Part shown: positions 7,790 through 17,118 of the stretch, piece after piece
How positions within the stretch are numbered: the first letter of the stretch is position 1
How the letters are laid out: each line of letters starts with the position of its first letter
Origin: Prevotella nigrescens
Lineage (GTDB): Bacteria > Bacteroidota > Bacteroidia > Bacteroidales > Bacteroidaceae
DNA: 64,000 bases
Direction: 5' to 3'
NCBI RefSeq assembly: GCF_031191185.1
Contig: NZ_CP133465.1
Location: forward strand, 616,001-680,000
The notes under the pieces: model-generated
Told to the model about the DNA's origin: nothing
What the model saw: only the letters and a program-made list of their open reading frames with translations
The model's database searches: none
Translations under genes and position numbers: made by a program

Positions 7790-9214
7790 ATCAATACTCC
7801 GTTAATTTTTATGCTGCGTCAGCATCGAAACTAAATGTCTCATTAATACTTTCTTTATTTAATGTCGTGTTCGGGTTTTTCTCGAACACGTCAATAATTC
7901 GTTGCACATAGTAGGCATTGACCATCTGCGCTTTAAGTCGACCGATGGACGTGCCAAGTTCCTTGCACATGATTTTGGCCACATTGAGTGCCGTGAATGA
8001 AGAGTTGAAGGCAAAGTCAAGTTTTCTCTTGTCGCGTGCCTGACAATCTGTAAGGCCGAGGAACTGCTTTGCGTCGCGAAAGCAGAACTCCTCTTGGAAC
8101 CGTGTGGTGTAATATTCCACCACGTCGCGTCCACTCATGTTCTCATCCGTAGAGAAGTACAGACGGCGGACACCGTTGGGCAACTCGTGGATGACAAGCG
8201 AAACGACCCTGTGCAAGGACTTGCACCATGCCTTGAGCGCATAGGCTTTGCCTTCGGTCTCTCCTAAATCACGCTCATTGACTTTGAATATGTCGATGTT
8301 CCTTACGTCAATCTTGTCACCTTTGACACGAGGACGGCCGGGCTTTCCCGTGGACTCCCCATCCCATGTGTAAAACAAGGCTGCGTCATGACGCAAGCGG
8401 CTCACAACATGGAATCCCATCTTCATTACCTTGTCGATGAAAGGTCTTTTGGAGAAGGCTGAGTCGGCGACAAGAACCTTGCAGATACGCTGTAAGGTTA
8501 CCTTGTCGTCCTCCAATACTTTGGCATACCAGTCGTATAGGCTCATCTCGTCTTTCTGCTCACCTTTTTCCAATGTGGTCTGCACAGCCTTGAGCATCAT
8601 ACACTCATGCAAGTCCACGTCTATCACCCCGATGCCGAGGAACTCAAGACCGTGCTTTACCGCACCTGCACAGCCCGACCAGAACGCACCCACGTATGGG
8701 GTATGCTTCCCAGCCTTCTTGATGAAGCTTGGATCAATGACGATGGCATTGCGACCCTTACCCTGCTTGAAGGCGAAAGCACTCAGCCACATATTCATTT
8801 CGAGCCAGTTCACGCTGCGCTCTGCCGTCTGCCGATAGCACTGCTCGCCACGCTTTCCATAGCGTCCCATCTGCGTGAAATTGCATCTCCTTGGGATGAC
8901 CATCAAAAGAAAAAGCATTTCCATGGCGTTTGTTTGAATACTTTCGTTTAACTTTGCTCCATCTTCAGCACTAAATGCTGCTTTGCAGAGCCTCATATAT
9001 CGGCTAATCAAGTTGGTTATCAGCATAAACTTTATGTTTCTTTCTCAATCCATAAAGTTACTGAAGATCAACCAGATATCCGATTTTATTATGTTATATA
9101 TTATTATTTGATCTACTCTTTTTCAGAGACCTGTCATGTTATCTTTCTGCCACAATTTATGTTGGCTTTTGGGTGAAAACTTCGCAAACTGCGAAAATTT
9201 AACGGACTATTGAT
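7790..9214 (-). mobile_element. Intact IS4-family insertion sequence (about 1425 bp)
   Basis: The ends form imperfect terminal inverted repeats: 'ATCAATACTCCGTTAAT' at 7790 and, on the other strand from 9214, 'ATCAATAGTCCGTTAAA'. One transposase gene fills the element. 'ATATAA' occurs at 7782-7787 and again at 9215-9220, but the left copy is two bases away from the IS end, so a clean target duplication is not visible. A second, truncated copy lies at 4577-5121. Length and gene structure are normal for IS4-group elements. Confidence 0.9.
7809..9026 (-). CDS. IS4-family DDE transposase
   Basis: This 405-residue transposase should catalyse cut-and-paste movement of its element. The first catalytic Asp is in 'VIDPSF' near residue 97 and the second in 'LVADSAF' near residue 188. 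The Glu lies in 'YYTTRFQEEFCFRDAK', which matches the IS4 signature Y(2)R(3)E(6)K exactly. No stop or frameshift interrupts the frame, so the enzyme is probably functional. The start ATG is at 9024-9026. The last residues 'SFDADAA' are shared with the broken copy at 4577 once its frameshift is allowed for. Confidence 0.93.
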   Translation of the reverse strand: MLITNLISRYMRLCKAAFSAEDGAKLNESIQTNAMEMLFLLMVIPRRCNFTQMGRYGKRGEQCYRQTAERSVNWLEMNMWLSAFAFKQGKGRNAIVIDPSFIKKAGKHTPYVGAFWSGCAGAVKHGLEFLGIGVIDVDLHECMMLKAVQTTLEKGEQKDEMSLYDWYAKVLEDDKVTLQRICKVLVADSAFSKRPFIDKVMKMGFHVVSRLRHDAALFYTWDGESTGKPGRPRVKGDKIDVRNIDIFKVNERDLGETEGKAYALKAWCKSLHRVVSLVIHELPNGVRRLYFSTDENMSGRDVVEYYTTRFQEEFCFRDAKQFLGLTDCQARDKRKLDFAFNSSFTALNVAKIMCKELGTSIGRLKAQMVNAYYVQRIIDVFEKNPNTTLNKESINETFSFDADAA

Positions 9215-9463
9215 ATATAAGACAGGGATAAATTATAAAACAGCGACAAAGGTAATAAAAGTTTTAAGAACAATGTGTAGTACCTGTCGTTTTGTGGTGC
9301 AAGAAGAAAGACTTTGATATGGTTTTGTCTACATTTATATTGTTTGCCAAACTGCAAGCCAACGTAGCCCATCAGCTTAGCTACAGCAACCACGAGTCAG
9401 GCTTTTCCCAATCATCAGAACACCGTTGTTTGCGGCGTTGGAGAGCAGCCATGTCTACCTGTT

Positions 9464-9599
9464 CCGTAACGGCGTTTGCCGTAACTCCGTTGCGACGATT
9501 GTCGTAACCCCGTAGCGACGATTGCCGTAACCCCGTAGCGACAATTGCCGTAACCCCGTAGCGATGATTGCCGTAACCCCGTTGCGACAATTGGCGTCC
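9464..9599. repeat. 23-bp tandem repeat, five units
   Basis: Five head-to-tail units occupy 9485-9507, 9508-9530, 9531-9553, 9554-9576 and 9577-9599, with a partial unit before them. The consensus is 'CCCCGTAGCGACAATTGCC' plus GTAA. The core 'CGACAATTG' is close to palindromic. There are no spacers, so this is not a CRISPR array. The same unit occurs inverted at 25194-25284. The array ends just upstream of the miaB promoter. Confidence 0.85.
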
Positions 9600-9640
9600 C
9601 ACTTTTAGAGTTCTCACTACGATAAGTAATGCGCAATTGC

Positions 9641-9671
9641 TTGCTAATCTGCCAACAAATACGTACCTTTG
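9641..9671 (+). promoter_or_regulatory. miaB promoter
   Basis: TTG at 9641-9643, a 20-nt spacer and TACCTTTG at 9664-9671 match the Bacteroidetes consensus. Transcription should start near 9678. That rules out the upstream in-frame start at 9637 and supports the ATG at 9700. Confidence 0.75.
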
Positions 9672-9699
9672 CACGCTGAGAAAACAAGAAGGAAAGTTG

Positions 9700-11031
9700 A
9701 TGAAAAAACTCTATATAGAGACATACGGCTGCCAGATGAATGTGGCAGACTCGGAAGTTGTTGCTTCCGTGATGAAGATGGCAGGATACGATGTGTGTGA
9801 GAACGAAGACGAGGCTGACGCTATTTTCCTCAATACTTGTTCCATACGAGAGAACGCAGAAAACAAGATTTACAACCGTCTGGAAACACTTTATGCCGAA
9901 AAACGAAAAGGACGTGAGGTCATTCTCGGCGTATTGGGCTGCATGGCAGAGCGTGTCCGCAAGGATTTGATAGACAATCACCACGCCAATCTTGTATGCG
10001 GGCCCGACTCGTATCTGAACTTGCCCGAGATGATAGCACGCTGCGAGAATGGACACAACGCAATGGACGTAGACCTTTCTACCACCGAAACCTACCGCGA
10101 CATCGTGCCACAGCGCATCGGCGGCAATCGTGTATCGGGATTCGTGAGCATTATGCGTGGCTGCAACAACTTCTGCCACTATTGCATCGTGCCGTTTACA
10201 CGAGGCAGGGAACGCTCGCGCGACGTGGAAAGTATATTGCGCGAGGTGAAAGACCTGCACGACAGAGGTTTCAAGGAGGTTACACTGTTAGGTCAGAACG
10301 TAAATTCCTACGGACTACTGCCTAACGGAAAACGCCCGGAAAACGGAACATCGTTTGCCGAACTGCTGCGCAAGGTGGCACAAAGCGTGCCCGACATGCG
10401 TGTTCGCTTCTCTACTTCCAATCCCGAAGATATGACGGAGGATATTCTGCACGCAGTAGCCGATGAGCCGAACCTTTGCAACCATATCCATTTCCCAGCA
10501 CAAAGCGGCAGCAACACCGTGCTGAAGAATATGAACCGCAAGTACACTCGCGAAGACTACTTGGAGAAAGTGGCAGCCATTCGCCGAATTATTCCGAACT
10601 GCGGACTCACAACCGACATCTTTGTGGGCTATCACAACGAAACGTTGGAAGACCAAGAGCTCACACTATCGCTGGTTCGGGAATGCCAATTCGACTCTGC
10701 CTTTATGTTCAAATATTCAGAACGCCCCGGAACCTACGCAGCAAAGCATTTGCCCGACAACATTTCGGAAGAGGAAAAGGTACGCCGTCTGAATGAGCTC
10801 ATAAAACTTCAGACCGAGATTTCGGCTATCCAGAACAAGAAAGACGAAGGAAAAGAGTTCGATGTGCTGATAGAACGCTTCAGCAAACGCAGCCGAGAGC
10901 AGCTTATGGGACGCACCGAGCAGAACAAAGCCGTCATTATTCCACGCGGCAAGCATCACATTGGGGAGACGGTTCGAGTGCGTATCACGGATTCAAGTTC
11001 GGCAACCCTCATTGGAGAAGTAGTAGAATAA
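9700..11031 (+). CDS. miaB: tRNA-2-methylthio-N6-dimethylallyladenosine synthase
   Basis: MiaB is a radical-SAM methylthiotransferase that converts i6A37 to ms2i6A37 in tRNAs reading UNN codons. In the 443-residue product the N-terminal UPF0004 cluster cysteines are C11 ('YGCQMN'), C47 ('NTCSIR') and C81 ('LGCMAE'). The radical-SAM CxxxCxxC cysteines are C155, C159 and C162 in 'RGCNNFCHYCIVPFTRGRE'. A TRAM-like tail ends the protein. The start at 9700 is set by a good purine-rich ribosome-binding site ('AAGGAAAG') and by the promoter at 9641-9671. It is followed after 28 bp by an ABC exporter gene. Confidence 0.96.
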   Translation: MKKLYIETYGCQMNVADSEVVASVMKMAGYDVCENEDEADAIFLNTCSIRENAENKIYNRLETLYAEKRKGREVILGVLGCMAERVRKDLIDNHHANLVCGPDSYLNLPEMIARCENGHNAMDVDLSTTETYRDIVPQRIGGNRVSGFVSIMRGCNNFCHYCIVPFTRGRERSRDVESILREVKDLHDRGFKEVTLLGQNVNSYGLLPNGKRPENGTSFAELLRKVAQSVPDMRVRFSTSNPEDMTEDILHAVADEPNLCNHIHFPAQSGSNTVLKNMNRKYTREDYLEKVAAIRRIIPNCGLTTDIFVGYHNETLEDQELTLSLVRECQFDSAFMFKYSERPGTYAAKHLPDNISEEEKVRRLNELIKLQTEISAIQNKKDEGKEFDVLIERFSKRSREQLMGRTEQNKAVIIPRGKHHIGETVRVRITDSSSATLIGEVVE

Positions 11032-11059
11032 GTCTAAGATGTTTCAACAAATGTAAGTT

Positions 11060-12919
11060 ATGAAAGAATTTCTCCAAATATTGCGCAGGTTTGTTCCACC
11101 TTATAAGAAGTATCTTGTATGGTCGGTGGTCTTCAATATCCTGTCTGCTTTACTGAACATCTTCTCGTTTGCAGCACTCATTCCGTTGCTCCAGATACTG
11201 TTTAAAGTAAACACAGGAGCGAAGGCAACCCATGTAATGGCATTGAGCGACGGTTCTTTGAAAGATGTCTTGGCTAACAATGCCGACTACTACACGCAGA
11301 TGTTCATCGCAGATTGGGGACCAACGACGACATTGCTCATCATTGGACTCATAATGGGCTTTATGACTTTCCTGAAAACGGGTGCCTATTTCCTGTCTTC
11401 AGCTTCTATCATTCCTGTCAGAACGGGCGTCGTTTGCGACATTCGTAACCAACTATACAAAAAGATAACGTCGCTTTCGCTTAGCTTTTTCAGCGAAGAA
11501 CGAAAGGGAGATATTATTGCTAGAATGAGCGGCGACGTGCAAGAAGTGGACTCTTCTGTTATGTCTTCGCTCGATTTGCTGTTTAAGAACCCTATTCTTG
11601 TACTGATTTACTTCATTACTTTGATGGTTATTTCGTGGCAACTGACGATTTTCACCCTACTTTTCGTTCCACTCTTCGCATCGTTTATGGGCATTGTGGG
11701 CAGGAAATTAAAGCAAAGCAGCATTACGGCACAAGCCCTTTGGAGCGATACGATGAGTCAGGTAGAAGAGACTTTGGGCGGTTTGCGCATCATCAAGGCT
11801 TTCTGTGCAGAGGCTATAATGAATCAAAGGTTTCATAAAATAAACTCTATGTACCGCAACGACATAATGCGCGTGAACATTCGACAGCAGATGGCGCACC
11901 CCATGAGCGAGTTTCTTGGCACCATTATGATTATCGTTGTGCTGTGGTTTGGCGGTACGCTCGTATTAGGAGAGTCTCCCGTCATAAGCGGTCCAACCTT
12001 TATATACTATCTTGTTATTCTGTATAGCATTCTCAATCCGCTGAAAGAAATATCGAAAGCAGGCTACAGTATTGCGAAAGGTTTGGCTTCAATGGAACGA
12101 ATCGACAAGATATTGATGGCAGAAAACACCATTAAAGAAGTGGAACAACCCAAACATATTGAGGCTTTCAACCGCCAAATAGAGTTCCGTAACGTCAGTT
12201 TTGCATACGATACGATTATAAAAGAAGACGGAACAACAGAGCCAAAGTGGGTTTTGCGTAACATTAATTTGATTATTCCCAAAGGCAAAACCATTGCACT
12301 TGTTGGACAAAGTGGTAGCGGAAAGTCTACATTGCTCGACCTTATTCCTCGCTATTACGATGTGCAAGAAGGCGAAATACTGATTGACGGTATCAATATA
12401 AAAGAACTCGGGCTGCACGATTTGCGCCACCTTATCGGCAATGTGAACCAAGAAGCCATTCTTTTTAACGATACATTCAAGAACAACATCTCTTTCGGAG
12501 TGGCGGCTGATGACAACGGAATCGTTGAGGCTGCGAAGATTGCAAACGCCCACGACTTTATCTCGCAGACCGAAAAAGGCTACGAAACAAACATTGGCGA
12601 CCGTGGTGGCAGACTGTCTGGCGGACAACGGCAGCGTGTCAGCATTGCCCGCGCCATTCTAAAGAACCCCCCTATCCTTATTCTTGACGAGGCAACGTCG
12701 GCTCTCGACACCGAAAGCGAACGCCTGGTGCAAGATGCGCTCTACAAATTGATGAAGACGCGCACGACAATTGCAGTGGCACACCGCCTTTCAACCATTA
12801 AGAACTCCGACGAAATATGCGTCATGCACGAAGGAGAAATCGTGGAAAGAGGTACACACGACGAGTTAATGCAGCTCAACGGATATTACAAGAAGCTGCA
12901 CGATATGCAAGAAATATAA
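11060..12919 (+). CDS. MsbA-like ABC exporter (fused permease and ATPase)
   Basis: This 619-residue half-transporter has about six membrane helices in its first 330 residues and an ATPase domain after residue 370. Walker A is 'GQSGSGKST', the signature 'LSGGQRQRVSIARA', Walker B 'ILILDEATSALD' and the switch 'VAHRLSTI'. The family flips lipids or exports peptides, and MsbA itself moves lipid A-core across the inner membrane. The exact substrate cannot be read from sequence. The gene sits between miaB and genes for a regulator and an LTA-synthase-like sulfatase, so an envelope lipid role is plausible. Confidence 0.92.
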   Translation: MKEFLQILRRFVPPYKKYLVWSVVFNILSALLNIFSFAALIPLLQILFKVNTGAKATHVMALSDGSLKDVLANNADYYTQMFIADWGPTTTLLIIGLIMGFMTFLKTGAYFLSSASIIPVRTGVVCDIRNQLYKKITSLSLSFFSEERKGDIIARMSGDVQEVDSSVMSSLDLLFKNPILVLIYFITLMVISWQLTIFTLLFVPLFASFMGIVGRKLKQSSITAQALWSDTMSQVEETLGGLRIIKAFCAEAIMNQRFHKINSMYRNDIMRVNIRQQMAHPMSEFLGTIMIIVVLWFGGTLVLGESPVISGPTFIYYLVILYSILNPLKEISKAGYSIAKGLASMERIDKILMAENTIKEVEQPKHIEAFNRQIEFRNVSFAYDTIIKEDGTTEPKWVLRNINLIIPKGKTIALVGQSGSGKSTLLDLIPRYYDVQEGEILIDGINIKELGLHDLRHLIGNVNQEAILFNDTFKNNISFGVAADDNGIVEAAKIANAHDFISQTEKGYETNIGDRGGRLSGGQRQRVSIARAILKNPPILILDEATSALDTESERLVQDALYKLMKTRTTIAVAHRLSTIKNSDEICVMHEGEIVERGTHDELMQLNGYYKKLHDMQEI

Positions 12920-12947
12920 TGAATCAATGATAAGATTTGATTGATAT

Positions 12948-14771
12948 ATGATTGATACGATTGACTTTGAAGACTACATTGATACGCTCATTGCAGACAA
13001 AGAATCTGAAGAAATAGAATTTAAGAGCGCAAAAGGTGGTTTCCCGAGAAGCTTCTGGGAGACTTACTCTGCCTTTGCAAACACTGAAGGAGGGACAATC
13101 GTATTAGGAGTAAAAGAGAAAAACGGTAGTTTTAGTTCTGATAACTTAACAGAAGAGACCGTTGTCAAATATAAGAAAGTTTTCTGGGATAATGTAAACA
13201 ATCCTAACACAATAAGCAGATGTTTGTTGAAGAATAGTGATGTAAAGACTATTAAATATCAAGATAGTTGGTTGTTGCTATTCTATATACCAATGGCTGA
13301 TAGAACAGAACGCCCAGTCTACAGGACGCAAAATGCAAAAAATGGTACTTATAAGCGTGGTTACGAGGGCGATTATCTATGTGCATCTAACGAAGTAAAT
13401 CGTATGTTTGCTGATGCAGACATTACAACGCCTCCTGATAGTCGCATTCTTACAGGTTTCTCAATGGACGATATAGATAACGAAAGTATGCAACAATATC
13501 GCCAATTATTTAATCTTTCAAACCCCAATCACCCTTGGAACGTACTAACCGATTTTGAGTTCCTACGTAAATTAGGAGGATATCGCACAGACAGAAAGAC
13601 AGGAAAAGAGGGTTTTACATTGGCTGGAATATTGATGCTTGGGAAAACACATGCGATAACAGACAATGAATGTGTACCTAACTTCTTTTTGGACTACCGT
13701 CATTATGATGATGAACAGACACTAAAAGGACGCTGGATAGACAGGGTGTATCCTGACGGAACATGGGAAGCAAATCTCTTTCAGTTCTATAGACGCATTG
13801 CCCCAAAGCTCTATAAATTTGTTCCTGCACCTTTTGTGTTGTCAGGCGATACAAGAATTGATGAAAGCGAAGCACAAGTATCACTTCGTGAGGCTTTTAT
13901 AAACAGTCTCATACATGCCGATTATAGTGTGAATGCGAGTTTATCAATCCTTAAATACTCTAATCAAATTGTGTTCTCGAACCCTGGAACACTGCTGATT
14001 TCAAGGCAACAATATTATAAGGGTGGTGAAAGTGTATGCCGGAACAAGGCTCTACAAACCATGTTTATGATGTTAGGTAAAGCCGAGAAAGCTGGCAGTG
14101 GCGTTGATAAAATACTGAAGGGTTGGGAAAAACAATACTGGAAGAAGCCTTCTCTATCCTTTAAATACCAACCGGACAAGGTAGAATTGTCCATGAGTAT
14201 TGAGTCGTTATTATCTAATGATATCCGAATGGGTTTAATAAAGTTATTTGGTGAGAAGATAAACGGTTTAGATTATCAAGCATTAATAACATTGGCTACA
14301 GCTTATTCACAATCAGAAATTAGCAATGAGACTATTCGTCCTTTGCTTACAATACACAGAATAAGTGTTACTATCTTACTAAAACAATTATGTGAACATG
14401 GCTTTTTAGTAGCAACAGGTAGAGGGCGTGGTACAAAGTATCATTTAAACAGACAAGAAGCGAGTGCTGATATTGCAAGTTTAGACGCTAATATTGCAAG
14501 TACAAAAGCTAATATTGCAAGTACAGATGCTAATATTGCAAGCTCAAAACAAATAAAAATAGGAAAGCGTACAAAGCCAGAAATCTTATTTAAAGCAATT
14601 GCAGAAGTTTGTTCCGAATACGTAACACTCGAAGAGATTGCAACAAAGACAGGTCGTAGCACAGGATATTTAAAAGATAGAATTATACCAGAAATGCTCC
14701 GTCTGCATATAATTGAGCGATTGTTCCCGGAAGCTCCAACGAACCCTCATCAAAAATATAGAAGGATATAA
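12948..14771 (+). CDS. AlbA_2 (Schlafen-type) domain ATPase-like transcriptional regulator
   Basis: The N-terminal AlbA_2 domain shows 'EEIEFKSAKGG' and 'FANTEGGTIVLGV' (residues of about 18-55). The central part has a GHKL-like N-box 'EAFINSLIHADY', and a C-terminal winged-helix region follows. This architecture is usual for putative DNA-binding regulators of the COG2865 type. Between the last domains, residues 507-534 are four 7-residue repeats ('ANIASTK', 'ANIASTD' and similar) encoded by a 21-bp tandem repeat. The gene is more AT-rich than its neighbours and is inserted with 28-bp and 2-bp gaps into an otherwise envelope-related operon, which suggests later acquisition. Its target is unknown. 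Confidence 0.85.
   Translation: MIDTIDFEDYIDTLIADKESEEIEFKSAKGGFPRSFWETYSAFANTEGGTIVLGVKEKNGSFSSDNLTEETVVKYKKVFWDNVNNPNTISRCLLKNSDVKTIKYQDSWLLLFYIPMADRTERPVYRTQNAKNGTYKRGYEGDYLCASNEVNRMFADADITTPPDSRILTGFSMDDIDNESMQQYRQLFNLSNPNHPWNVLTDFEFLRKLGGYRTDRKTGKEGFTLAGILMLGKTHAITDNECVPNFFLDYRHYDDEQTLKGRWIDRVYPDGTWEANLFQFYRRIAPKLYKFVPAPFVLSGDTRIDESEAQVSLREAFINSLIHADYSVNASLSILKYSNQIVFSNPGTLLISRQQYYKGGESVCRNKALQTMFMMLGKAEKAGSGVDKILKGWEKQYWKKPSLSFKYQPDKVELSMSIESLLSNDIRMGLIKLFGEKINGLDYQALITLATAYSQSEISNETIRPLLTIHRISVTILLKQLCEHGFLVATGRGRGTKYHLNRQEASADIASLDANIASTKANIASTDANIASSKQIKIGKRTKPEILFKAIAEVCSEYVTLEEIATKTGRSTGYLKDRIIPEMLRLHIIERLFPEAPTNPHQKYRRI
14466..14549 (+). repeat. 21-bp in-frame tandem repeat, four units
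   Basis: Four consecutive 21-bp units of the form 'GCTAATATTGCAAGTACAAA' plus one base encode the heptads 'ADIASLD', 'ANIASTK', 'ANIASTD' and 'ANIASSK' in the AlbA_2 protein. A unit gain or loss keeps the frame, so only the linker length would vary between strains. Confidence 0.9.
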
Positions 14772-14773
14772 GT

Positions 14774-16741
14774 ATGTTAAACAATAGGAAAATGGCATTA
14801 AAAGCTTTGCAACCATTGTTCTCTTTGGTTGCAAATGTTGTGTTGGCATATTTGGTTTACTTTGTTGCCCGCGTGGCTTATCTGCTTGAAAACTATTCTT
14901 TCTTTAAAGAAGGGTTAAGTTTTGGGCATTTGATAAGAATGTTCCGAGGCGGCTTAATGTTCGACACCACAGCCCTTGTGTACAGCAACGCACTCTACAT
15001 TCTGCTGATGCTGTTCCCACTTTGGCTAAAAGAAACAGACGCTTATCATCGTTTCTGCCGTTGGTTGTTCATCATCGTGAATGCCATTGGCTTGTTCTTA
15101 AACCTCTGCGACGCCGTCTACTTCCCCTTTACACTGCGCCGAACCACAACAAGCGTATTCCGAGAGTTCGACAACGAGAATAACTTAGGAGGCATTTTCA
15201 CCACAGAAGTTTTAAACCATTGGTATTTCGTTCTGCTTTTCATAGTCGTAACGTGGGGTATGTACAAGTTTTACAGAATTCCAAAGAGCAACGCTTCCGA
15301 CTTCAATACACCTCAAAAGAAGTGGCAGTTTGCAGGAATCAACTTCCTATCGTTGGCACTTGCCGCTGTCATTTGTGTGGGCGGAGCACGTGGCGGACTG
15401 CAAAGCGGAGTGCGTCCTATTACGATTAGCAATGCCAACGAATATGTGAAACGCCCCATCGAGTGCGCTTTGGTGTTGAATACGCCTTTCGCACTGATGC
15501 GAACCATCGGCAAAAGCATTTTCAAAGTGCCCGAAACCTTTGCTTCTCTCGATGCATCTGCAAAGTTTTTCAACCCCATTCATACACCCAATGCGGAAGT
15601 AAAAGCCAACAAAAAGAATGTTGTCATACTGATTGTTGAAAGTTTTGGACGCGAATATATCGGTGCTTACAACACACAACTCGAAGGCGGACACTACAAA
15701 GGCTATACGCCAAACGTAGATAAACTTATCAAGGAAAGCACCGTTTTTGAGTATTCGTATGCCAACGGGCACAAGAGCATCGACGGAATGCCTTCTTCCT
15801 TGTGCGGCATTCCGATGTTCATAGAACCTTTCATACTGACTCCCGCCTCTATGAACGACTACACAGGCATTCCCGGACATCTTTCAAAGTGGGGCTATCA
15901 AACAGCTTTCTTCCACGGAGCCAACCGCGGCTCAATGGGTTTCCTTGCCTTTGCCAACAAGATAGGCTTTCAAAAATACTATGGCAGACAGGATTATGCG
16001 CAGGACAAACGCTTCGGAGGCGATGCCGACTTCGATGGAAACTGGGGCATTTGGGACGAACCTTTCCTGCAATACTATTGCGCAAAGATGGGCGAAATGA
16101 AGCAACCGTTTATGACGGCTTTGTTTACAGTCTCAAGTCATCACCCCTTTGTCGTGCCAGACAAATACAAAGACCAATTCAAAGAAGGGCAGCTGCCTAT
16201 CCACAAGTGCATTCGTTACACCGATATGGCTATCGGCCGTTTCTTTGAAAGTGCCCGAAAGCAACCTTGGTTCAAGAATACCATCTTTATATTGGTAAGC
16301 GACCACACCAACCAAAGCAACCACCAACAATACAAAACCGACATTGGCGAGTTCAGCGCACCCTTCATTCTCTACGACCCATCGGGCGAAATAAAACCCG
16401 GAAAGCGTGCCGGCATCGCACAGCAAACAGACATTATGCCGACCGTCTTTGGCATTTTAGGCTACAACAAGCCTTATCTTTCGTTTGGTTGCGACCTTCT
16501 CAACACGCCACCGCAGCAGACTTACGCGCTCAACTATATCAACGGAGTGTACCAATACACGAAGAACGGCTACACAATGCAGTTCGACGGCAACCGAGTA
16601 ACAGGCATTTATAGTCTGAAAGACCTGCTTATGCAGCACAATCTCGTAGGCAAAGTACCCGAACAAGCACAGATGGAACGCGAATTAAAGGCAATTATTT
16701 ATCAGTATATGTACCGTATGGTAAACAATAAACTTAGGTAA
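14774..16741 (+). CDS. LTA-synthase-like sulfatase-family membrane phosphotransferase
   Basis: This 655-residue inner-membrane enzyme has about five N-terminal membrane helices and a periplasmic alkaline-phosphatase/sulfatase-fold domain starting near residue 284 ('NVVILIVESFGREY'). The nucleophile region is 'GHKSIDGMPSSLCGIP', with Ser where many relatives have Thr. Metal-binding segments include 'FTVSSHHPF' and 'LVSDHTN'. Relatives transfer phosphoglycerol or phosphoethanolamine to envelope glycolipids. The exact donor and acceptor are not visible. The start is 2 bp after the regulator gene's stop, so translation is probably coupled. A strong terminator follows. Confidence 0.88.
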   Translation: MLNNRKMALKALQPLFSLVANVVLAYLVYFVARVAYLLENYSFFKEGLSFGHLIRMFRGGLMFDTTALVYSNALYILLMLFPLWLKETDAYHRFCRWLFIIVNAIGLFLNLCDAVYFPFTLRRTTTSVFREFDNENNLGGIFTTEVLNHWYFVLLFIVVTWGMYKFYRIPKSNASDFNTPQKKWQFAGINFLSLALAAVICVGGARGGLQSGVRPITISNANEYVKRPIECALVLNTPFALMRTIGKSIFKVPETFASLDASAKFFNPIHTPNAEVKANKKNVVILIVESFGREYIGAYNTQLEGGHYKGYTPNVDKLIKESTVFEYSYANGHKSIDGMPSSLCGIPMFIEPFILTPASMNDYTGIPGHLSKWGYQTAFFHGANRGSMGFLAFANKIGFQKYYGRQDYAQDKRFGGDADFDGNWGIWDEPFLQYYCAKMGEMKQPFMTALFTVSSHHPFVVPDKYKDQFKEGQLPIHKCIRYTDMAIGRFFESARKQPWFKNTIFILVSDHTNQSNHQQYKTDIGEFSAPFILYDPSGEIKPGKRAGIAQQTDIMPTVFGILGYNKPYLSFGCDLLNTPPQQTYALNYINGVYQYTKNGYTMQFDGNRVTGIYSLKDLLMQHNLVGKVPEQAQMERELKAIIYQYMYRMVNNKLR

Positions 16742-16817
16742 GCACTGTATTGATGGGGATTTTCCACAAGAAACCTATACTGTGTAAAGAAACATCATTA
16801 AACTCTATGGATTATAT

Positions 16818-16863
16818 AAGAACAAGGCAGATAAAGTAATCTTTATCTGCCTTGTTCTTTTTA
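16818..16863 (+). terminator. Strong intrinsic terminator after the miaB-sulfatase operon
   Basis: A perfect 19-bp stem (16818-16836 with 16841-16859) and a 4-nt loop are followed by a T-run. It lies 77 bp after the sulfatase stop. Confidence 0.9.
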
Positions 16864-16920
16864 ATAGCTTCTCTGATTTGTAAAGATAATTCGTTAGGAA
16901 AATGATAATTTCGATTTGAC

Positions 16921-17066
16921 GTTGCGAAAGCGGCTGTTTTGCGCTGCAAAACCTACGCTTTTACCGTGCAAAACAGCCGCTTTTGGAACGCAAAACAATA
17001 GGTTTTGCAAAACGTTGATAGTGAGATTGTTATACAATGATTATGCTTGTGAAAAATATTTACATA
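16921..17066 (+). repeat. Dispersed intergenic hairpin element, copy A
   Basis: The first half folds into a 16-bp perfect stem ('AAAGCGGCTGTTTTGC' at 16927-16942 with 16968-16983). The second half contains 'AACAATAGGTTTTGCAAAAC', then 'GTTGATA', and ends near 'TGAAAAATATTTACA'. Copies with the same tail lie at about 41991-42095 and 59867-60018, an inverted diverged copy at 29910-30075, and a hairpin-only relative at 45843-45895. This copy sits between the converging sulfatase and DMT genes. Confidence 0.8.
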
Positions 17067-17118
17067 TATAAATGCTCTTGTTGGCGGATTTACAACGGTG
17101 CGTAAGCGTTTTATTGGC

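Noticed and set aside
7782..9220. Target-site duplication 'ATATAA' flanking the IS4-family element
   Set aside because: The left copy is separated from the inverted repeat by two bases, so it is not a clean duplication in this AT-rich sequence.
9464..9599. Regular 23-bp repeats as a CRISPR array
   Set aside because: The units are directly adjacent with no unique spacers, and no cas genes are present.
9637..9699. Upstream extension of miaB
   Set aside because: It lies inside the promoter. The predicted transcript begins after 9671 and the ATG at 9700 has a good ribosome-binding site.
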